Positions 19,348-29,930 are shown, numbered from the stretch's first letter. The stretch: 56,492 bases of DNA from Candidatus Zambryskibacteria bacterium CG10_big_fil_rev_8_21_14_0_10_42_12 (GCA_002787695.1 PCXL01000008.1:1-56492), one strand, 5' to 3'. Numbers and translations: made by a program. The notes: a model not told the origin generated them from the letters alone.

Positions 19348-20192
19348 ACGGCCATTTCTGCCTTGATAGAGGGATCATGCTCGTAGTTTTGCAGCTTAAC
19401 GAGCTTGTAGACATCGTTCGGCTCCTTAAGCTTCTTCGTGTCAAGATCGGCAAGGGAGCGTACTTCCGGATTAATCCAGATCGATGGCTTTTGTTTCGGC
19501 GTTCTTGAGAGCTGCTCGTCGACAGCATCGAAGTGATTGTGGTAGATATGCACATCACCCAATGTGAGGATGAGTTCATACGGTTCTTGATCGACGAGTT
19601 GGGCAACGAGATGTAGTAACAGCGCGTAGGATGCGATGTTGAACGGAACTCCTAGGAACATGTCACATGAGCGCTGGTACATGTGCAAGGAAAGTTTGTT
19701 GTTGGCCGAAAAGAACTGGAACATCATGTGGCATGGCGGGAGAGCCATTTTATCCAATTCACCAGGATTCCACGCCGTAACTATAAGACGGCGATCATGA
19801 GGATTCGTTTTGAGGCGTTCCACTACATCGGCCAGCTGGTCCATATGACTTCCGTCAGGTGCAATCCAATCTCGCCACTGCACCCCGTATACTCGCCCCA
19901 GATCTCCGTCGTACGCCGCTTTGGGTTTCCAGTAGGGTGCATTTGCATTATCTGTCCAGATATTGCAACCGAGACGCACAAGTTCGTTGTTGTCTGAACT
20001 GCCACCCATGAACCATAGCAATTCAGCAGCCATTGAGCGGAATGCGAGCTTCTTGGTTGTTACAGCGGGAAACCCGTCAGCCAAATTGAAGCGCAGCTGT
20101 TCTGCGAATAAGGCCCTGGTTCCTCCATTGCGGCCGTCTCGATCTATGCCGGTGTCTCTGATTTTCTTCAGTAGGTCAAGATAGTTTCTCAT
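19344..20192 (-). CDS. thyA: Thymidylate synthase
   Basis: GRVYGVQWRDW, ALPPCHMMFQF, QRSCDMFLGVPFNIASYALL; overlaps folA by 4 nt. Confidence 0.97.
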   Translation of the reverse strand: MRNYLDLLKKIRDTGIDRDGRNGGTRALFAEQLRFNLADGFPAVTTKKLAFRSMAAELLWFMGGSSDNNELVRLGCNIWTDNANAPYWKPKAAYDGDLGRVYGVQWRDWIAPDGSHMDQLADVVERLKTNPHDRRLIVTAWNPGELDKMALPPCHMMFQFFSANNKLSLHMYQRSCDMFLGVPFNIASYALLLHLVAQLVDQEPYELILTLGDVHIYHNHFDAVDEQLSRTPKQKPSIWINPEVRSLADLDTKKLKEPNDVYKLVKLQNYEHDPSIKAEMAV

Positions 20193-20275
20193 AAGGTACT
20201 CCTAAATTATATATTACTTTTTATATCTATGGACACAATTGATTTCAAGATTGGTTTGTGTGCTAAAATGCCGTT

Positions 20276-21448
20276 ATGAAAGACAAAGCTATCGAATCTC
20301 TGATAAAAGCCGAGAGGGCACGGCAGAAAAAAGTTATCAACCTTATTGCATCTGAAAACTATGTTTCCAAGGATGTGCTAGACGCACTTGGTTCTGAACT
20401 TACCAATAAATATGCGGAAGGATATCCGGGCGCTCGATACTATGGTGGTAATGAAATAATGGATAAGGTGGAAAATCTTGCAAAAGAACGTGCACTCAAA
20501 GCATTTGGCCTCTCAAAAAACGGGTGGGCAGTGAATGTGCAACCACTCTCGGGAAGTCCGGCCAATGTTGCAGTGTACCTAGGACTCGTAAAACCGGGAG
20601 GAAAAATCATGGGTATGTCACTTGATCATGGGGGACACTTGACCCATGGACACAAAGTCTCTATTACCGGAAAAATGTGGCAACAGGTGCCGTATGGAGT
20701 TGATGAGAAGACTGAAAAAATAAATTACGAAGAGCTTAAGAAAAAAGCGGTCGCAGAAAAACCAGATATTATTGTCGCAGGATTTACAGCGTACCCCAGA
20801 AAAATTGAATGGAAAAAATTTAGAGAGATTGCAGATGCATGTGGAGCCTATCTCATGGTGGATATGTCGCATATCGGAGGGCTGGTTGCTGGTAAAGCGT
20901 ATCCATCGCCATTTCCATATGCAGATATCGTGACAACAACAGTTCATAAAACACTGCGGGGACCTCGCGCTGCTATGATTTTTTCTAAAATTGACGAGAG
21001 AGATATTCCAAAGAAAATTGATAAAGCTGTATTTCCAGGGATGCAGGGTGGTCCGCATTTAAACCAAATTGCTGCAGTCGCGGTGACACTAAAGGAAGCA
21101 ATGGAACCGTCTTTCAAAACATATGCCAAGCAAGTGATTAAAAATGCACAAACACTTGCGACAGAACTCAAGAAACGCGGCTGGAGAATAATTTCTGGAG
21201 GAACAGACTCACATTTGATACTGGTTGATACATGGATGGAAGGAAAAGGAATTGGTGGAAAGGAAGCAAGTGATAGGCTTGAGAAAGCGGGAATTATTGT
21301 AAACAAAAACACTATTCCGTTTGATAAGCGAAGTCCGGTTGACCCTTCGGGGATTCGCCTCGGCGCTGCTGCGGAAACGACGCGAGGAAAAACAGAAAAA
21401 GATTTTGTAAAAATTGCTGAGAAAATAGACAACATCTTGCGCGCATGA
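20276..21448 (+). CDS. glyA: Serine hydroxymethyltransferase
   Basis: NLIASENYVSKDVL, GYPGARYYGG, VTTTVHKTLRGPRAAMIF. Confidence 0.97.
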   Translation: MKDKAIESLIKAERARQKKVINLIASENYVSKDVLDALGSELTNKYAEGYPGARYYGGNEIMDKVENLAKERALKAFGLSKNGWAVNVQPLSGSPANVAVYLGLVKPGGKIMGMSLDHGGHLTHGHKVSITGKMWQQVPYGVDEKTEKINYEELKKKAVAEKPDIIVAGFTAYPRKIEWKKFREIADACGAYLMVDMSHIGGLVAGKAYPSPFPYADIVTTTVHKTLRGPRAAMIFSKIDERDIPKKIDKAVFPGMQGGPHLNQIAAVAVTLKEAMEPSFKTYAKQVIKNAQTLATELKKRGWRIISGGTDSHLILVDTWMEGKGIGGKEASDRLEKAGIIVNKNTIPFDKRSPVDPSGIRLGAAAETTRGKTEKDFVKIAEKIDNILRA

Positions 21449-22143
21449 AAAAAGGAAAACTGATTGTACTAGACGGCACGGATGGATCGGGTAAGGCGAC
21501 ACAAGTTGCACTGCTTAAAAAGCGACTGCAAAAAAACGGGGTCAAAGTAAAAACAATCGATTTTCCTCAGTATAAAAACAATTTCTTTGGGAAGCTTATT
21601 GGTGAGTGTTTGGCAGGAAAGAGGGGTGATTTTATAAAAGTTGATTCTCGTATTGCATCTACTCTGTATGCTGCAGACAGATGGGAAACGAGTCGAAAAA
21701 TTTATAGCTGGTTAGAGCAGGGGTATGTTGTTATCGCTGATAGGTATGTAAGTTCAAATCAAATTCACCAAGGCGGTAAAATTAGAAACAACAAAGAAAG
21801 ACGAGAATTTCTAAAATGGTTAGATGATTTAGAGTTTAAGGTTTTTAAAATACCACGACCCGACTTGCTTCTATATCTTCATTTACCGGTTAAACTAAGT
21901 TTTGAATTATTACAGAAAAAATCTCTTACCAAAAAGAAACATTATTTAGAAGGAAAAAAAGATTTAGCAGAAAGTGATGTGAAGCATTTGGAGGATAGTC
22001 GTAAAAGTGCACTGAAATTAGTGAAAGAAAGTAATCAATGGGCGCAAATTGAGTGTTCAGAAAAAGGGCACATCCTTTCTCGCGAAGAAATTAACGATAG
22101 AATATTTGATGTATTGCATAAGAAACTTGGTTTGAAGAAATAA
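21445..22143 (+). CDS. tmk: Thymidylate kinase-like protein
   Basis: LDGTDGSGKATQVALLKKRL, ADRYVSSNQIHQGGK. Confidence 0.82.
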   Translation: MKKGKLIVLDGTDGSGKATQVALLKKRLQKNGVKVKTIDFPQYKNNFFGKLIGECLAGKRGDFIKVDSRIASTLYAADRWETSRKIYSWLEQGYVVIADRYVSSNQIHQGGKIRNNKERREFLKWLDDLEFKVFKIPRPDLLLYLHLPVKLSFELLQKKSLTKKKHYLEGKKDLAESDVKHLEDSRKSALKLVKESNQWAQIECSEKGHILSREEINDRIFDVLHKKLGLKK

Positions 22144-22147
22144 TAAT

Positions 22148-22570
22148 ATGCAAATCAAAATTAAAAAATTACATCCTGAGGCAACATTGCCCACGTATGG
22201 GCGTGCAGGAGATGCGGGGATGGATTTGTATGCAGTGGAAGAGGCAAGGGTTGTGCCTGGTGAGACGGCGCATATTAAAACAGGATTATCATTTGAATTG
22301 CCTGAAGGATATGCGGGTCTTGTGTGGGATAAGAGTGGTCTATCGTTTAAACATGGAATTAAAGTAATCGGGGGAGTGCTCGACTCAAATTATCGTGGAG
22401 AATTGATTCTCGGTGTGATTAACTTGGGAAAGGAAGCATACACATTTGAAAAAGGTCACAAGGTTTCTCAAATGCTTATCCAAAAAATAGAACGAGCTGA
22501 GTTTATTGAGGCGGATGAGCTTTCTGATACTGTGCGTGGAGAACAAGGGTTTGGAAGCTCTGGGAAGTGA
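22148..22570 (+). CDS. dut: dUTP diphosphatase
   Basis: GDAGMDLYA, DKSGLSFKHGIKVIGGVLDSNYRGEL, RGEQGFGSSGK. Confidence 0.93.
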   Translation: MQIKIKKLHPEATLPTYGRAGDAGMDLYAVEEARVVPGETAHIKTGLSFELPEGYAGLVWDKSGLSFKHGIKVIGGVLDSNYRGELILGVINLGKEAYTFEKGHKVSQMLIQKIERAEFIEADELSDTVRGEQGFGSSGK

Positions 22571-22576
22571 TTTTTT

Positions 22577-23545
22577 ATGGAAAAAGGGAATATCAATGAA
22601 AAAATTGCGCTCGTTGGTGGTGGCAGCGGTGTCTATCAGATAGCGCGTGCTCTTAAATTTATTCGTCCGAATATTGTGACAGTGCAAACCGTGTTTGATA
22701 GTGGAGGACATTCCGGCGCTTTGCGGGATGAGCGTGGCATGTTGCCACCCGGAGATATACGTCGTGCCATTTTGGCTTTGGCGGATGAGCATGTCGAGCG
22801 TAATTTGCGTAAAATCCTTTCGTATCGATTTCCGGCTAAAAACGGTTCGTCACTTGATGATGTGAATATGGGCAATCTGTTACTCACGGCACTTACTGAA
22901 ATTACTGGCACATTGCCGCAGGCGATAAACGAAATGTGTATGTGGTATGGAGTGAAAGGGAAAGTGCTGCCGGTCTCGCTCGATGATGCGCATATAAAAG
23001 TACAACTTTCCGATGGTTCATTTATATTGGGGGAAAAATATATTGATACGAGATCAATTAATGATGATCGGACGATTGTTGGCGTGAGTCTAGAACCTGA
23101 TGCTCATTTATATGTTGAAGTCTACGACGAGCTCCTAACGGCAGACAAAATCGTGTTGTGTCCTGGAGACTTGTATACATCTTTGCTCCCAAATCTAATC
23201 GTGAAAGGATTTGCAGATGCACTTAAAGAGAGTCGAGGTGAACTTATGTATGTAACAAATATTATGACTAAGAAATCTGAAACAGGAGGATTTACTGCGA
23301 ATGATTTTGTAAAAACAGTAGAGAAATATCTGGATGGAAAGAAAATCGATACAGTGATTGTAAATGACTCCGAAATTTCGAAAGACATTTTGGATTCCTA
23401 TAAAGAGCAAAAATCTGAACCTGTTTCTATAAATGGCGATCTTGCAAAACTTGTGAAGCGCGTGATAAGGGCAGATCTTGTAGATATTGGTGGAGGCATC
23501 GTGCGTCACAATGATAGAACAGCATCACTAATCGCGGAGTTATAG
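22577..23545 (+). CDS. YvcK/CofD-family protein
   Basis: IALVGGGSGVYQIARALK, FDSGGHSGALRDERGMLPPGDIRRAILALA. Confidence 0.88.
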   Translation: MEKGNINEKIALVGGGSGVYQIARALKFIRPNIVTVQTVFDSGGHSGALRDERGMLPPGDIRRAILALADEHVERNLRKILSYRFPAKNGSSLDDVNMGNLLLTALTEITGTLPQAINEMCMWYGVKGKVLPVSLDDAHIKVQLSDGSFILGEKYIDTRSINDDRTIVGVSLEPDAHLYVEVYDELLTADKIVLCPGDLYTSLLPNLIVKGFADALKESRGELMYVTNIMTKKSETGGFTANDFVKTVEKYLDGKKIDTVIVNDSEISKDILDSYKEQKSEPVSINGDLAKLVKRVIRADLVDIGGGIVRHNDRTASLIAEL

Positions 23546-23575
23546 GTCGTGTAAACTTGTGCTATTATCCCTCTC

Positions 23576-25270
23576 ATGCAGGACGCAATCAAACAGTGGG
23601 TTAAGGAAATACTTGGTACAGATGCAGATTTTGCCGTGGAGTATCCGGCCGTTTTGGAGCACGGAGATTATGCAGTCAATATCGCAATGGTTGAAGCGAA
23701 GAAAGAGGGAAAAAATACACGAGAACTTGCAGAAAGTTACAAAGAAAAACTTGATGCAAATCTTTTGCCAGACATAGAAAAGATAGAGGTTGCTGGGCCA
23801 GGTTTTATAAATATTTTTTTGAAAAAAGAATTTTTTGGTAAAACAGTTGGTGAGATTTTAGAGAAGAGAGGGGAGTACGGAAAAAATAAAACACTCAATA
23901 AAAAAATAAGTTACGAATACACTAATACAAATGTTTTAAAACCGATGCATATCGGACACCTCATGGGCAATGTGATTGGTGAGTCGCTTTCAAGAATTGC
24001 TGAATGGAATGGGGCAGATGTATTGCGTAATACATATCAAGGTGATGTGGGGCTTCATATTGCTAAAACGATTTGGGGTCTACAACAGTTGGAAGGCATT
24101 AAAGATTCAGGTAACTTGTCTGCAGATGTAACGTATGTTGGGGAAGCCTACGCAAAAGGTGCGGCAGCTTATGAAGATGATGAATTGGCACAAGCAGAGA
24201 TAAAAGAAATAAATAAAAAAGTGTATGACGGCACCGACACCGAGATTGAAAAATTAAAAGATTGGGCGAAAGATGTAAGCCTCCGTCATTTCAGAGAGCT
24301 GTATAAGATTCTTGGAACCACTTTTGATGATGAAATGTTTGAAAGTGAGGTGGCAGAAGATGCGCTTACGATTGTTAATGAATACAAAGAAAAAGGAATA
24401 TTTGAAGAAAGTGATGACGCGATAGTTTTCAATGGCAAGAAATATGATGAGGCACTGCATACACGCGTGTTTGTAACGTCACAAGGCGTACCAACATATG
24501 AAGCAAAAGATATTGCGCACGCATTACGCAAATACAAAAAGTATCATTTTGATGAGTCGCTTATTATTACAGCCAACGAACAGGATGAATATTTTAAGGT
24601 GGTGCTGACGGCACTTGCGCATATTAATCCAGAGATAGCAGAGAAAACAACGCATATTTCGCACGGCATGCTCAAACTCACAACCGGGAAAATGTCTTCG
24701 CGAACAGGCAATATCATCACGGGCGAAGCATTGCTCGAACAATCTTTTGCGGGAGTACAAGAAAAAATTCAGGAAGAAAAAGAGGGTTTGGTGAGTACAG
24801 ATGATGTGCAAAATATTGGAGTCGCTGCTATTAAATACACAATACTAAAGCAGGCACCGGGTCGAGATATTATCTTTGATTTTGAAAAATCACTTTCATT
24901 TGAAGGAGATTCGGGACCATATTTGCAATATACAGCGGTTCGGACAAAAGCAATCAAAGAGAAAGCAAAGACAGAAGGAGTTTCTCATAATGTAGAAAGA
25001 TCAGAGAGTTTTGGTGCGCAGACTATTGAGAGGATGTTGCACAGATTTCCTGAAGTTGTAAAACGTGCTCATACAGAACTCGCGCCACAAGCAATCACTA
25101 CGTATCTCATAGAACTTGCAAGTGCCTTCAATACATTTTATGGTGCGGAAAAAATTGTAGACAAAGACGATGTAAATTCTCCTTATAAACTTGCACTCAC
25201 AGAAGCGGTGGGGCAGGTGGTACGAAACGGGCTATATCTCCTAGGAATTAAAACTCCGGAGAAAATGTAG
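23576..25270 (+). CDS. argS: Arginyl-tRNA synthetase
   Basis: EYTNTNVLKPMHIGHLMGNVIGESL, KMSSRTGN. Confidence 0.95.
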   Translation: MQDAIKQWVKEILGTDADFAVEYPAVLEHGDYAVNIAMVEAKKEGKNTRELAESYKEKLDANLLPDIEKIEVAGPGFINIFLKKEFFGKTVGEILEKRGEYGKNKTLNKKISYEYTNTNVLKPMHIGHLMGNVIGESLSRIAEWNGADVLRNTYQGDVGLHIAKTIWGLQQLEGIKDSGNLSADVTYVGEAYAKGAAAYEDDELAQAEIKEINKKVYDGTDTEIEKLKDWAKDVSLRHFRELYKILGTTFDDEMFESEVAEDALTIVNEYKEKGIFEESDDAIVFNGKKYDEALHTRVFVTSQGVPTYEAKDIAHALRKYKKYHFDESLIITANEQDEYFKVVLTALAHINPEIAEKTTHISHGMLKLTTGKMSSRTGNIITGEALLEQSFAGVQEKIQEEKEGLVSTDDVQNIGVAAIKYTILKQAPGRDIIFDFEKSLSFEGDSGPYLQYTAVRTKAIKEKAKTEGVSHNVERSESFGAQTIERMLHRFPEVVKRAHTELAPQAITTYLIELASAFNTFYGAEKIVDKDDVNSPYKLALTEAVGQVVRNGLYLLGIKTPEKM

Positions 25271-25305
25271 TCAAAATGTTATAATAGTGTCAGGAGGGAA
25301 CCTTT

Positions 25306-25437
25306 ATGCACGCACTCATGCGCTATCATAATGGTTTCGTACTTGTACAGCTGAGCAATAGCGGTTTGGCCATCTACTTGTTTGATGAGGATGGATGGTT
25401 GACCAGCCTGCTCATTCTGGGAGTCGCAGATCAATGA
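25306..25437 (+). CDS. Small hypothetical protein (43 aa)
   Basis: TATAAT box plus AGGAGGGAACCTTT-ATG; MHALMRYHNGFVLVQLSNSGLAIYLFDEDGWLTSLLILGVADQ*; GGGCGAGG...CCTCGCCC hairpin after stop. Confidence 0.5.
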   Translation: MHALMRYHNGFVLVQLSNSGLAIYLFDEDGWLTSLLILGVADQ

Positions 25438-25537
25438 GGGCGAGGCTATGTACCTCGCCCCAATTTGTATCTATTTTTTTGGATTAGTGTACTCGAGAAG
25501 GAGTAATGTGGTAATCTCTTGTGCAGAGGAACTTGCC

Positions 25538-25708
25538 GTGACAACACGTACACTAAACCCAGCGGCTGAAGAATTAAGGAGACAAATCGCCGAACGCGTC
25601 GAAAAGTTGAGAGCTATTCAAACAGAGTGCAAACATGAAAGCATGCAGTACTCGGGCGATGATGTTCATGATCCGGGAATATGTCTCGATTGTGGTCTCG
25701 GGGCTTGA
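25538..25708 (+). CDS. Small zinc-ribbon-like hypothetical protein
   Basis: VTTRTLNPAAEELRRQIAERVEKLRAIQTECKHESM...GICLDCGLGA; start uncertain (ORF opens at 25448). Confidence 0.45.
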   Translation: MTTRTLNPAAEELRRQIAERVEKLRAIQTECKHESMQYSGDDVHDPGICLDCGLGA

Positions 25709-25792
25709 ACGTTCTTGGACTTGGATTCTGAAGCGGTGCTCTAAAGGCGCCGCTTTTTGAATAAAGGCATTTTTACTGCTATATTTTCACCT

Positions 25793-28700
25793 ATGGATGG
25801 AGAAGCCTACAAATCTGATATAGCAAAAAGAGAGGAGGGAATACTCAATTTTTGGAAAGAGAACAACATTTTCACAAAAAGCCTAGAGAAAGAATCTCCA
25901 AAAGGGGAGTTTGTTTTCTATGATGGACCTCCATTTGCAACAGGACTTCCTCATTATGGTCACTTATTACCGGGCACGATCAAAGATGTGATTCCACGAT
26001 ACAAAACCATGCGGGGGTACCATGTCTCGCGCAGGTGGGGTTGGGATTGTCACGGACTTCCGGTAGAAAACTTGATTGAAAAAGAACTTGGGCTCGAAAC
26101 AAAAAAGGATATTGAAGTCTATGGTGTAGAAAAATTTAACGAAGCGGCACGTGATTCAGTTTTGCGTTATGCAGATGATTGGCGAGAGATTATTCCACGA
26201 TCGGGTAGATGGGTTGATATGGATAATGACTACAAGACCATGGAAGCTTCGTATACCGAAAGTGTCTGGTGGGCATTTAAGAATTTGTACGATAAAGGAC
26301 TGGTATACGAAGGATTCAAGTCTATGCATATTTGTCCGCGATGTGAGACGACGCTTTCAAACTTTGAAGTGAATCAAGGATACAAAGATGTTACTGATAT
26401 TTCGGTGTATGTGAAATTTAAGCTTATTGGTGAACCGGATACATATTTGCTTGCATGGACAACTACGCCTTGGACATTGCCCGGCAATGTTGCTCTCGCA
26501 GTTGGAGAGGATATTGATTATGTTGAGATTGAAAAGAAAGATATGGGTGAGGGTAAGCTCATAAAATTTATTTGTGCAAAGGAGCGGCTCGCACCTCTTT
26601 TTGGGAGTGACGATTTTGAAATTCTGAGAACGATAAAGGGTAAAGATCTTATCGGTAAATCATACGAACCACTTTTTGATTACTATGCAAAAGATGAGTC
26701 ACTTAAAAATAGGGAGAATGGTTGGAAAGTATACGGAGCAGATTTTGTAACCACAGAAGATGGTACAGGCATCGTGCATATCGCCCCCGCATTTGGAACG
26801 GATGACATGGAGCTTGGTAAAGAATACGATTTACCATTTGTGCAACATGTCACCATGGATGGACACATGAAGCCGGAAGTGGCTGATTTTGCCGGAATGA
26901 TGGTGAAGCCGAAGAGTGAAGATGAAAAAGAGAGGCTCTCTACAGATATTGCGGTACTTAGAGTGCTTCAAGAAAATGGTGCCTTTTTTGATAAAGAAAA
27001 AATCACGCACTCGTATCCGCATTGTTGGCGCTGTGATACACCGCTTTTAAACTATGCAGCAAGTTCTTGGTTCATTGAGGTTTCTAAAGTACGTGAGAAA
27101 CTAGTCAAACTTAATAACGGAGTTTCGTGGGTTCCAGAAAGCATTGGAGAAAATCGTTTTGGAAACTGGCTTTCGGAAGCAAAAGACTGGTCTATTTCAC
27201 GAGGGCGTTTTTGGGGTGCACCACTTCCAGTATGGAAGTGTGCATCGTGCAATAAGGTAGAGGTACTTGAGAGTATTGATGATCTCAAAAAGCACACAAA
27301 AACAAAAAATACATACTATGTGATGCGACATGGTGAGTCCGATCACAATGTCGGAAACTTTATCAGTACTGATCCGAACAATAATTCGCATTTGACTGAT
27401 GTAGGCAGGGAGCAGGTTCTAAAAACTGCAGAAAATTTGAAAAAAGTTGGTATCACCAAAATCATTACATCACCATTTGCGCGCACAAAAGAAACGACAG
27501 AGTTAGTCGCAGGTATTCTTGGTATTTCAAAAGACAATATCATTCACGATGAGCGAGTCGGAGAACTCAAGGTGGGGGATGTATACGAGGGTAAAACGAT
27601 TGATGAATATCATGAGTTTTTCACGAGTGTGAAAGACAGATTCATGAGAGCGCCAGAAGGTGGCGAGACTCTCACTGACCTCGTGAGACGCGTTGGTGAA
27701 TTTCTATACTCACTTGAATCAACATATGAAGGTGAAAACATTCTGATCATAAGTCATGAAGCAACAATCAATACGATGCATATGGTGACAGACGCAAAGA
27801 GTATTGATGATGCGGTTTCTATAAAACTAGACGATCATGAGAATCCAAAAACAGCCGAAGCAAAAGAATTAGGATTTTGGAATGCGCCACATAATAAAAA
27901 CTATTGGATTGATCTTCATAGGCCCTATATTGATGAAGTAGAGGTATATTGTGATTGTGGAGAAAAAATGAGCCGTATTCCGGAAGTTTTTGACACGTGG
28001 TTTGACTCCGGCTCCATGCCGTATGCACAAAACAACTATCCTTTTAAGCATAAAGAAGCATTTGAAAACAAAGAGCTGTTTCCGGCTGATTTTATTGCAG
28101 AAGGATTAGACCAAACGCGTGGATGGTTTTATACGCTCTTGGTGCTTAACGGGTTGCTTTTTGATGAATCTCCATACAAACATGTAGTTGTAAATGGATT
28201 GGTGCTTGCAGAAGATGGCAAGAAAATGAGTAAGCGTCTCAAAAACTATCCGGAACTTTCAGTAGTTTTTGATAAGTATGGTGCCGATGCGCTCCGCTAC
28301 TATTTGATGTCATCTCCTGCGGTTCGTGCTGAAGATGTCGCTCTTTCCGAAAAGGGTATTGATGAAGTGGCAAAGAAAAATATCGGACGCTTGGTAAACG
28401 TACTTTCGTTTTATGAAATGTATCAAGGTGAAGTTAGTGATATGAGTGATGTGGTAAAAGGTGAGTATGTGCTTGATAGGTGGATTCTTGTACGACTGTT
28501 TGAAACCAGAAATGAAGTGACAACATCGCTTGATGCATATGAGATAGACCGTGCCACACGACCGCTCGCTGTTTTTATTGACGATCTTTCAACATGGTAC
28601 CTCAGACGATCACGTGATCGGTTTAAATCAGGAAATGAGACAGATGAAATACAGGTGCGTACGACACTGCGGTATGTACTCCGGGAGTTTGCAAAGCTCG

Positions 28701-29281
28701 TGGCACCTTTTATGCCGTTTATTGCTGAACATATATATATAAGAGTGAAGCTCGATACAGATGCAGAAAGTGTTCATTTGGTAGAGTGGCCGGAAGAAGC
28801 TCGGGTAGACCAAGATCTTTTAGGTAATATGGAGCGCACGCGCGCCATAGTGTCTCTTGCACTTGAAGCACGGGCGAAAGCTAATATCAAAGTACGTCAG
28901 CCGCTTGCATCGCTCGCAATTCCGGAGGCGCTTCATGATGATTTGCTAGAGCTCATCAAAGACGAAGTAAATGTCAAAGTAATTGAGACTGGTACGAAAG
29001 AACTCTCGCTCGATACACATATTACGGATGAACTCAAAAAAGAGGGAAGGATGCGCGACATTGTCCGCCTCATTCAAGACGAACGCAAGAAAAATAATTT
29101 TGTACCGAGCGATATGGTGGATGCAACATTTGATGCGAGTGATGAACTTAAGGAAATTATTGAAGAATTTAGCAAAGTCATTAAAAAAGAAACCGGCCTC
29201 AAAGATATCGAATTCAAAGAATTATCGGGCGAAAAACGAAAAATTGATGATCTGGAGATAGGGATTGTGCTTAAAAAATAA
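25793..29281 (+). CDS. ileS: Isoleucyl-tRNA synthetase with inserted histidine-phosphatase domain
   Basis: PPFATGLPHYGHLL (HIGH-like), KMSKRLKNYPE, zinc-binding Cys pairs; inserted RHGES...SPFARTKETTE...SHEATINTM. ORF opens at 25757. Confidence 0.95.
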   Translation: MDGEAYKSDIAKREEGILNFWKENNIFTKSLEKESPKGEFVFYDGPPFATGLPHYGHLLPGTIKDVIPRYKTMRGYHVSRRWGWDCHGLPVENLIEKELGLETKKDIEVYGVEKFNEAARDSVLRYADDWREIIPRSGRWVDMDNDYKTMEASYTESVWWAFKNLYDKGLVYEGFKSMHICPRCETTLSNFEVNQGYKDVTDISVYVKFKLIGEPDTYLLAWTTTPWTLPGNVALAVGEDIDYVEIEKKDMGEGKLIKFICAKERLAPLFGSDDFEILRTIKGKDLIGKSYEPLFDYYAKDESLKNRENGWKVYGADFVTTEDGTGIVHIAPAFGTDDMELGKEYDLPFVQHVTMDGHMKPEVADFAGMMVKPKSEDEKERLSTDIAVLRVLQENGAFFDKEKITHSYPHCWRCDTPLLNYAASSWFIEVSKVREKLVKLNNGVSWVPESIGENRFGNWLSEAKDWSISRGRFWGAPLPVWKCASCNKVEVLESIDDLKKHTKTKNTYYVMRHGESDHNVGNFISTDPNNNSHLTDVGREQVLKTAENLKKVGITKIITSPFARTKETTELVAGILGISKDNIIHDERVGELKVGDVYEGKTIDEYHEFFTSVKDRFMRAPEGGETLTDLVRRVGEFLYSLESTYEGENILIISHEATINTMHMVTDAKSIDDAVSIKLDDHENPKTAEAKELGFWNAPHNKNYWIDLHRPYIDEVEVYCDCGEKMSRIPEVFDTWFDSGSMPYAQNNYPFKHKEAFENKELFPADFIAEGLDQTRGWFYTLLVLNGLLFDESPYKHVVVNGLVLAEDGKKMSKRLKNYPELSVVFDKYGADALRYYLMSSPAVRAEDVALSEKGIDEVAKKNIGRLVNVLSFYEMYQGEVSDMSDVVKGEYVLDRWILVRLFETRNEVTTSLDAYEIDRATRPLAVFIDDLSTWYLRRSRDRFKSGNETDEIQVRTTLRYVLREFAKLVAPFMPFIAEHIYIRVKLDTDAESVHLVEWPEEARVDQDLLGNMERTRAIVSLALEARAKANIKVRQPLASLAIPEALHDDLLELIKDEVNVKVIETGTKELSLDTHITDELKKEGRMRDIVRLIQDERKKNNFVPSDMVDATFDASDELKEIIEEFSKVIKKETGLKDIEFKELSGEKRKIDDLEIGIVLKK

Positions 29282-29282
29282 T

Positions 29283-29879
29283 ATGTATCACACCTATTCA
29301 ACAGACGCTATCGTGCTTGAAAGTAAAGCAATGGGAGACTCGAGTCGGCTCTTGTGGCTCTTTACCAAAGACTTTGGTCTTATTTTGGCAGATGTTAAAA
29401 GTGCGCGTGGACATCTTTCAAAACTGCGTCCTTCAATCCAAACATATTCGTATGGTCTATTTACACTTGTGCGCGGCAAACGCGGATGGAAGGTGATCAA
29501 TGTTATTGGAAAAGGAAATCATTATTATGAACTTCGTTCGACACGTAGTGATGCAATAGAAGCACTTGCGCGCACGAGTCATGTGATGAGAAAACTTATT
29601 GGTCTTGATGATGTGGTCCACGAGGATGTATTTTCGTTATTGTCCCAAGGTATTGAACAAATGAAATGTAGTAATGCTACTGAATCATGCGTTATTGAGT
29701 CTGTGATGGTATGTCGCATGCTCGGGAGGCTCGGCTACATGACACATGAAGGTTTGCCACAATTGCTCGTAAGCCCGTACCTCAATTTCTCAGAAGAGCT
29801 TTTGGCTGCTGCAGTGCCTATGCGAGCGGCGCTCAATAGGCGTATTAATGCATCTCTAAAACAAACTGGTTTGTTATAA
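29283..29879 (+). CDS. recO: RecO-like DNA repair protein
   Basis: TDAIVLESKAMGDSSRLLWLFTKDFGLI with OB-fold-like N-terminus. Confidence 0.72.
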   Translation: MYHTYSTDAIVLESKAMGDSSRLLWLFTKDFGLILADVKSARGHLSKLRPSIQTYSYGLFTLVRGKRGWKVINVIGKGNHYYELRSTRSDAIEALARTSHVMRKLIGLDDVVHEDVFSLLSQGIEQMKCSNATESCVIESVMVCRMLGRLGYMTHEGLPQLLVSPYLNFSEELLAAAVPMRAALNRRINASLKQTGLL

Positions 29880-29930
29880 CAGAAGCAGGCTTACTTCTCG
29901 TCATGTGCGCGCGTGTTATAATTTTTCAAT

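Noticed and set aside
25438-25465. GGGCGAGG...CCTCGCCC hairpin as a riboswitch for ileS
   Set aside because: Lies directly after a small ORF with its own promoter and SD; best explained as that gene's terminator.
27300-27905. IleRS insertion as an assembly chimera
   Set aside because: Reading frame, codon usage and flanking synthetase motifs are continuous and the inserted domain is complete; kept as a real candidate but reads should be checked.
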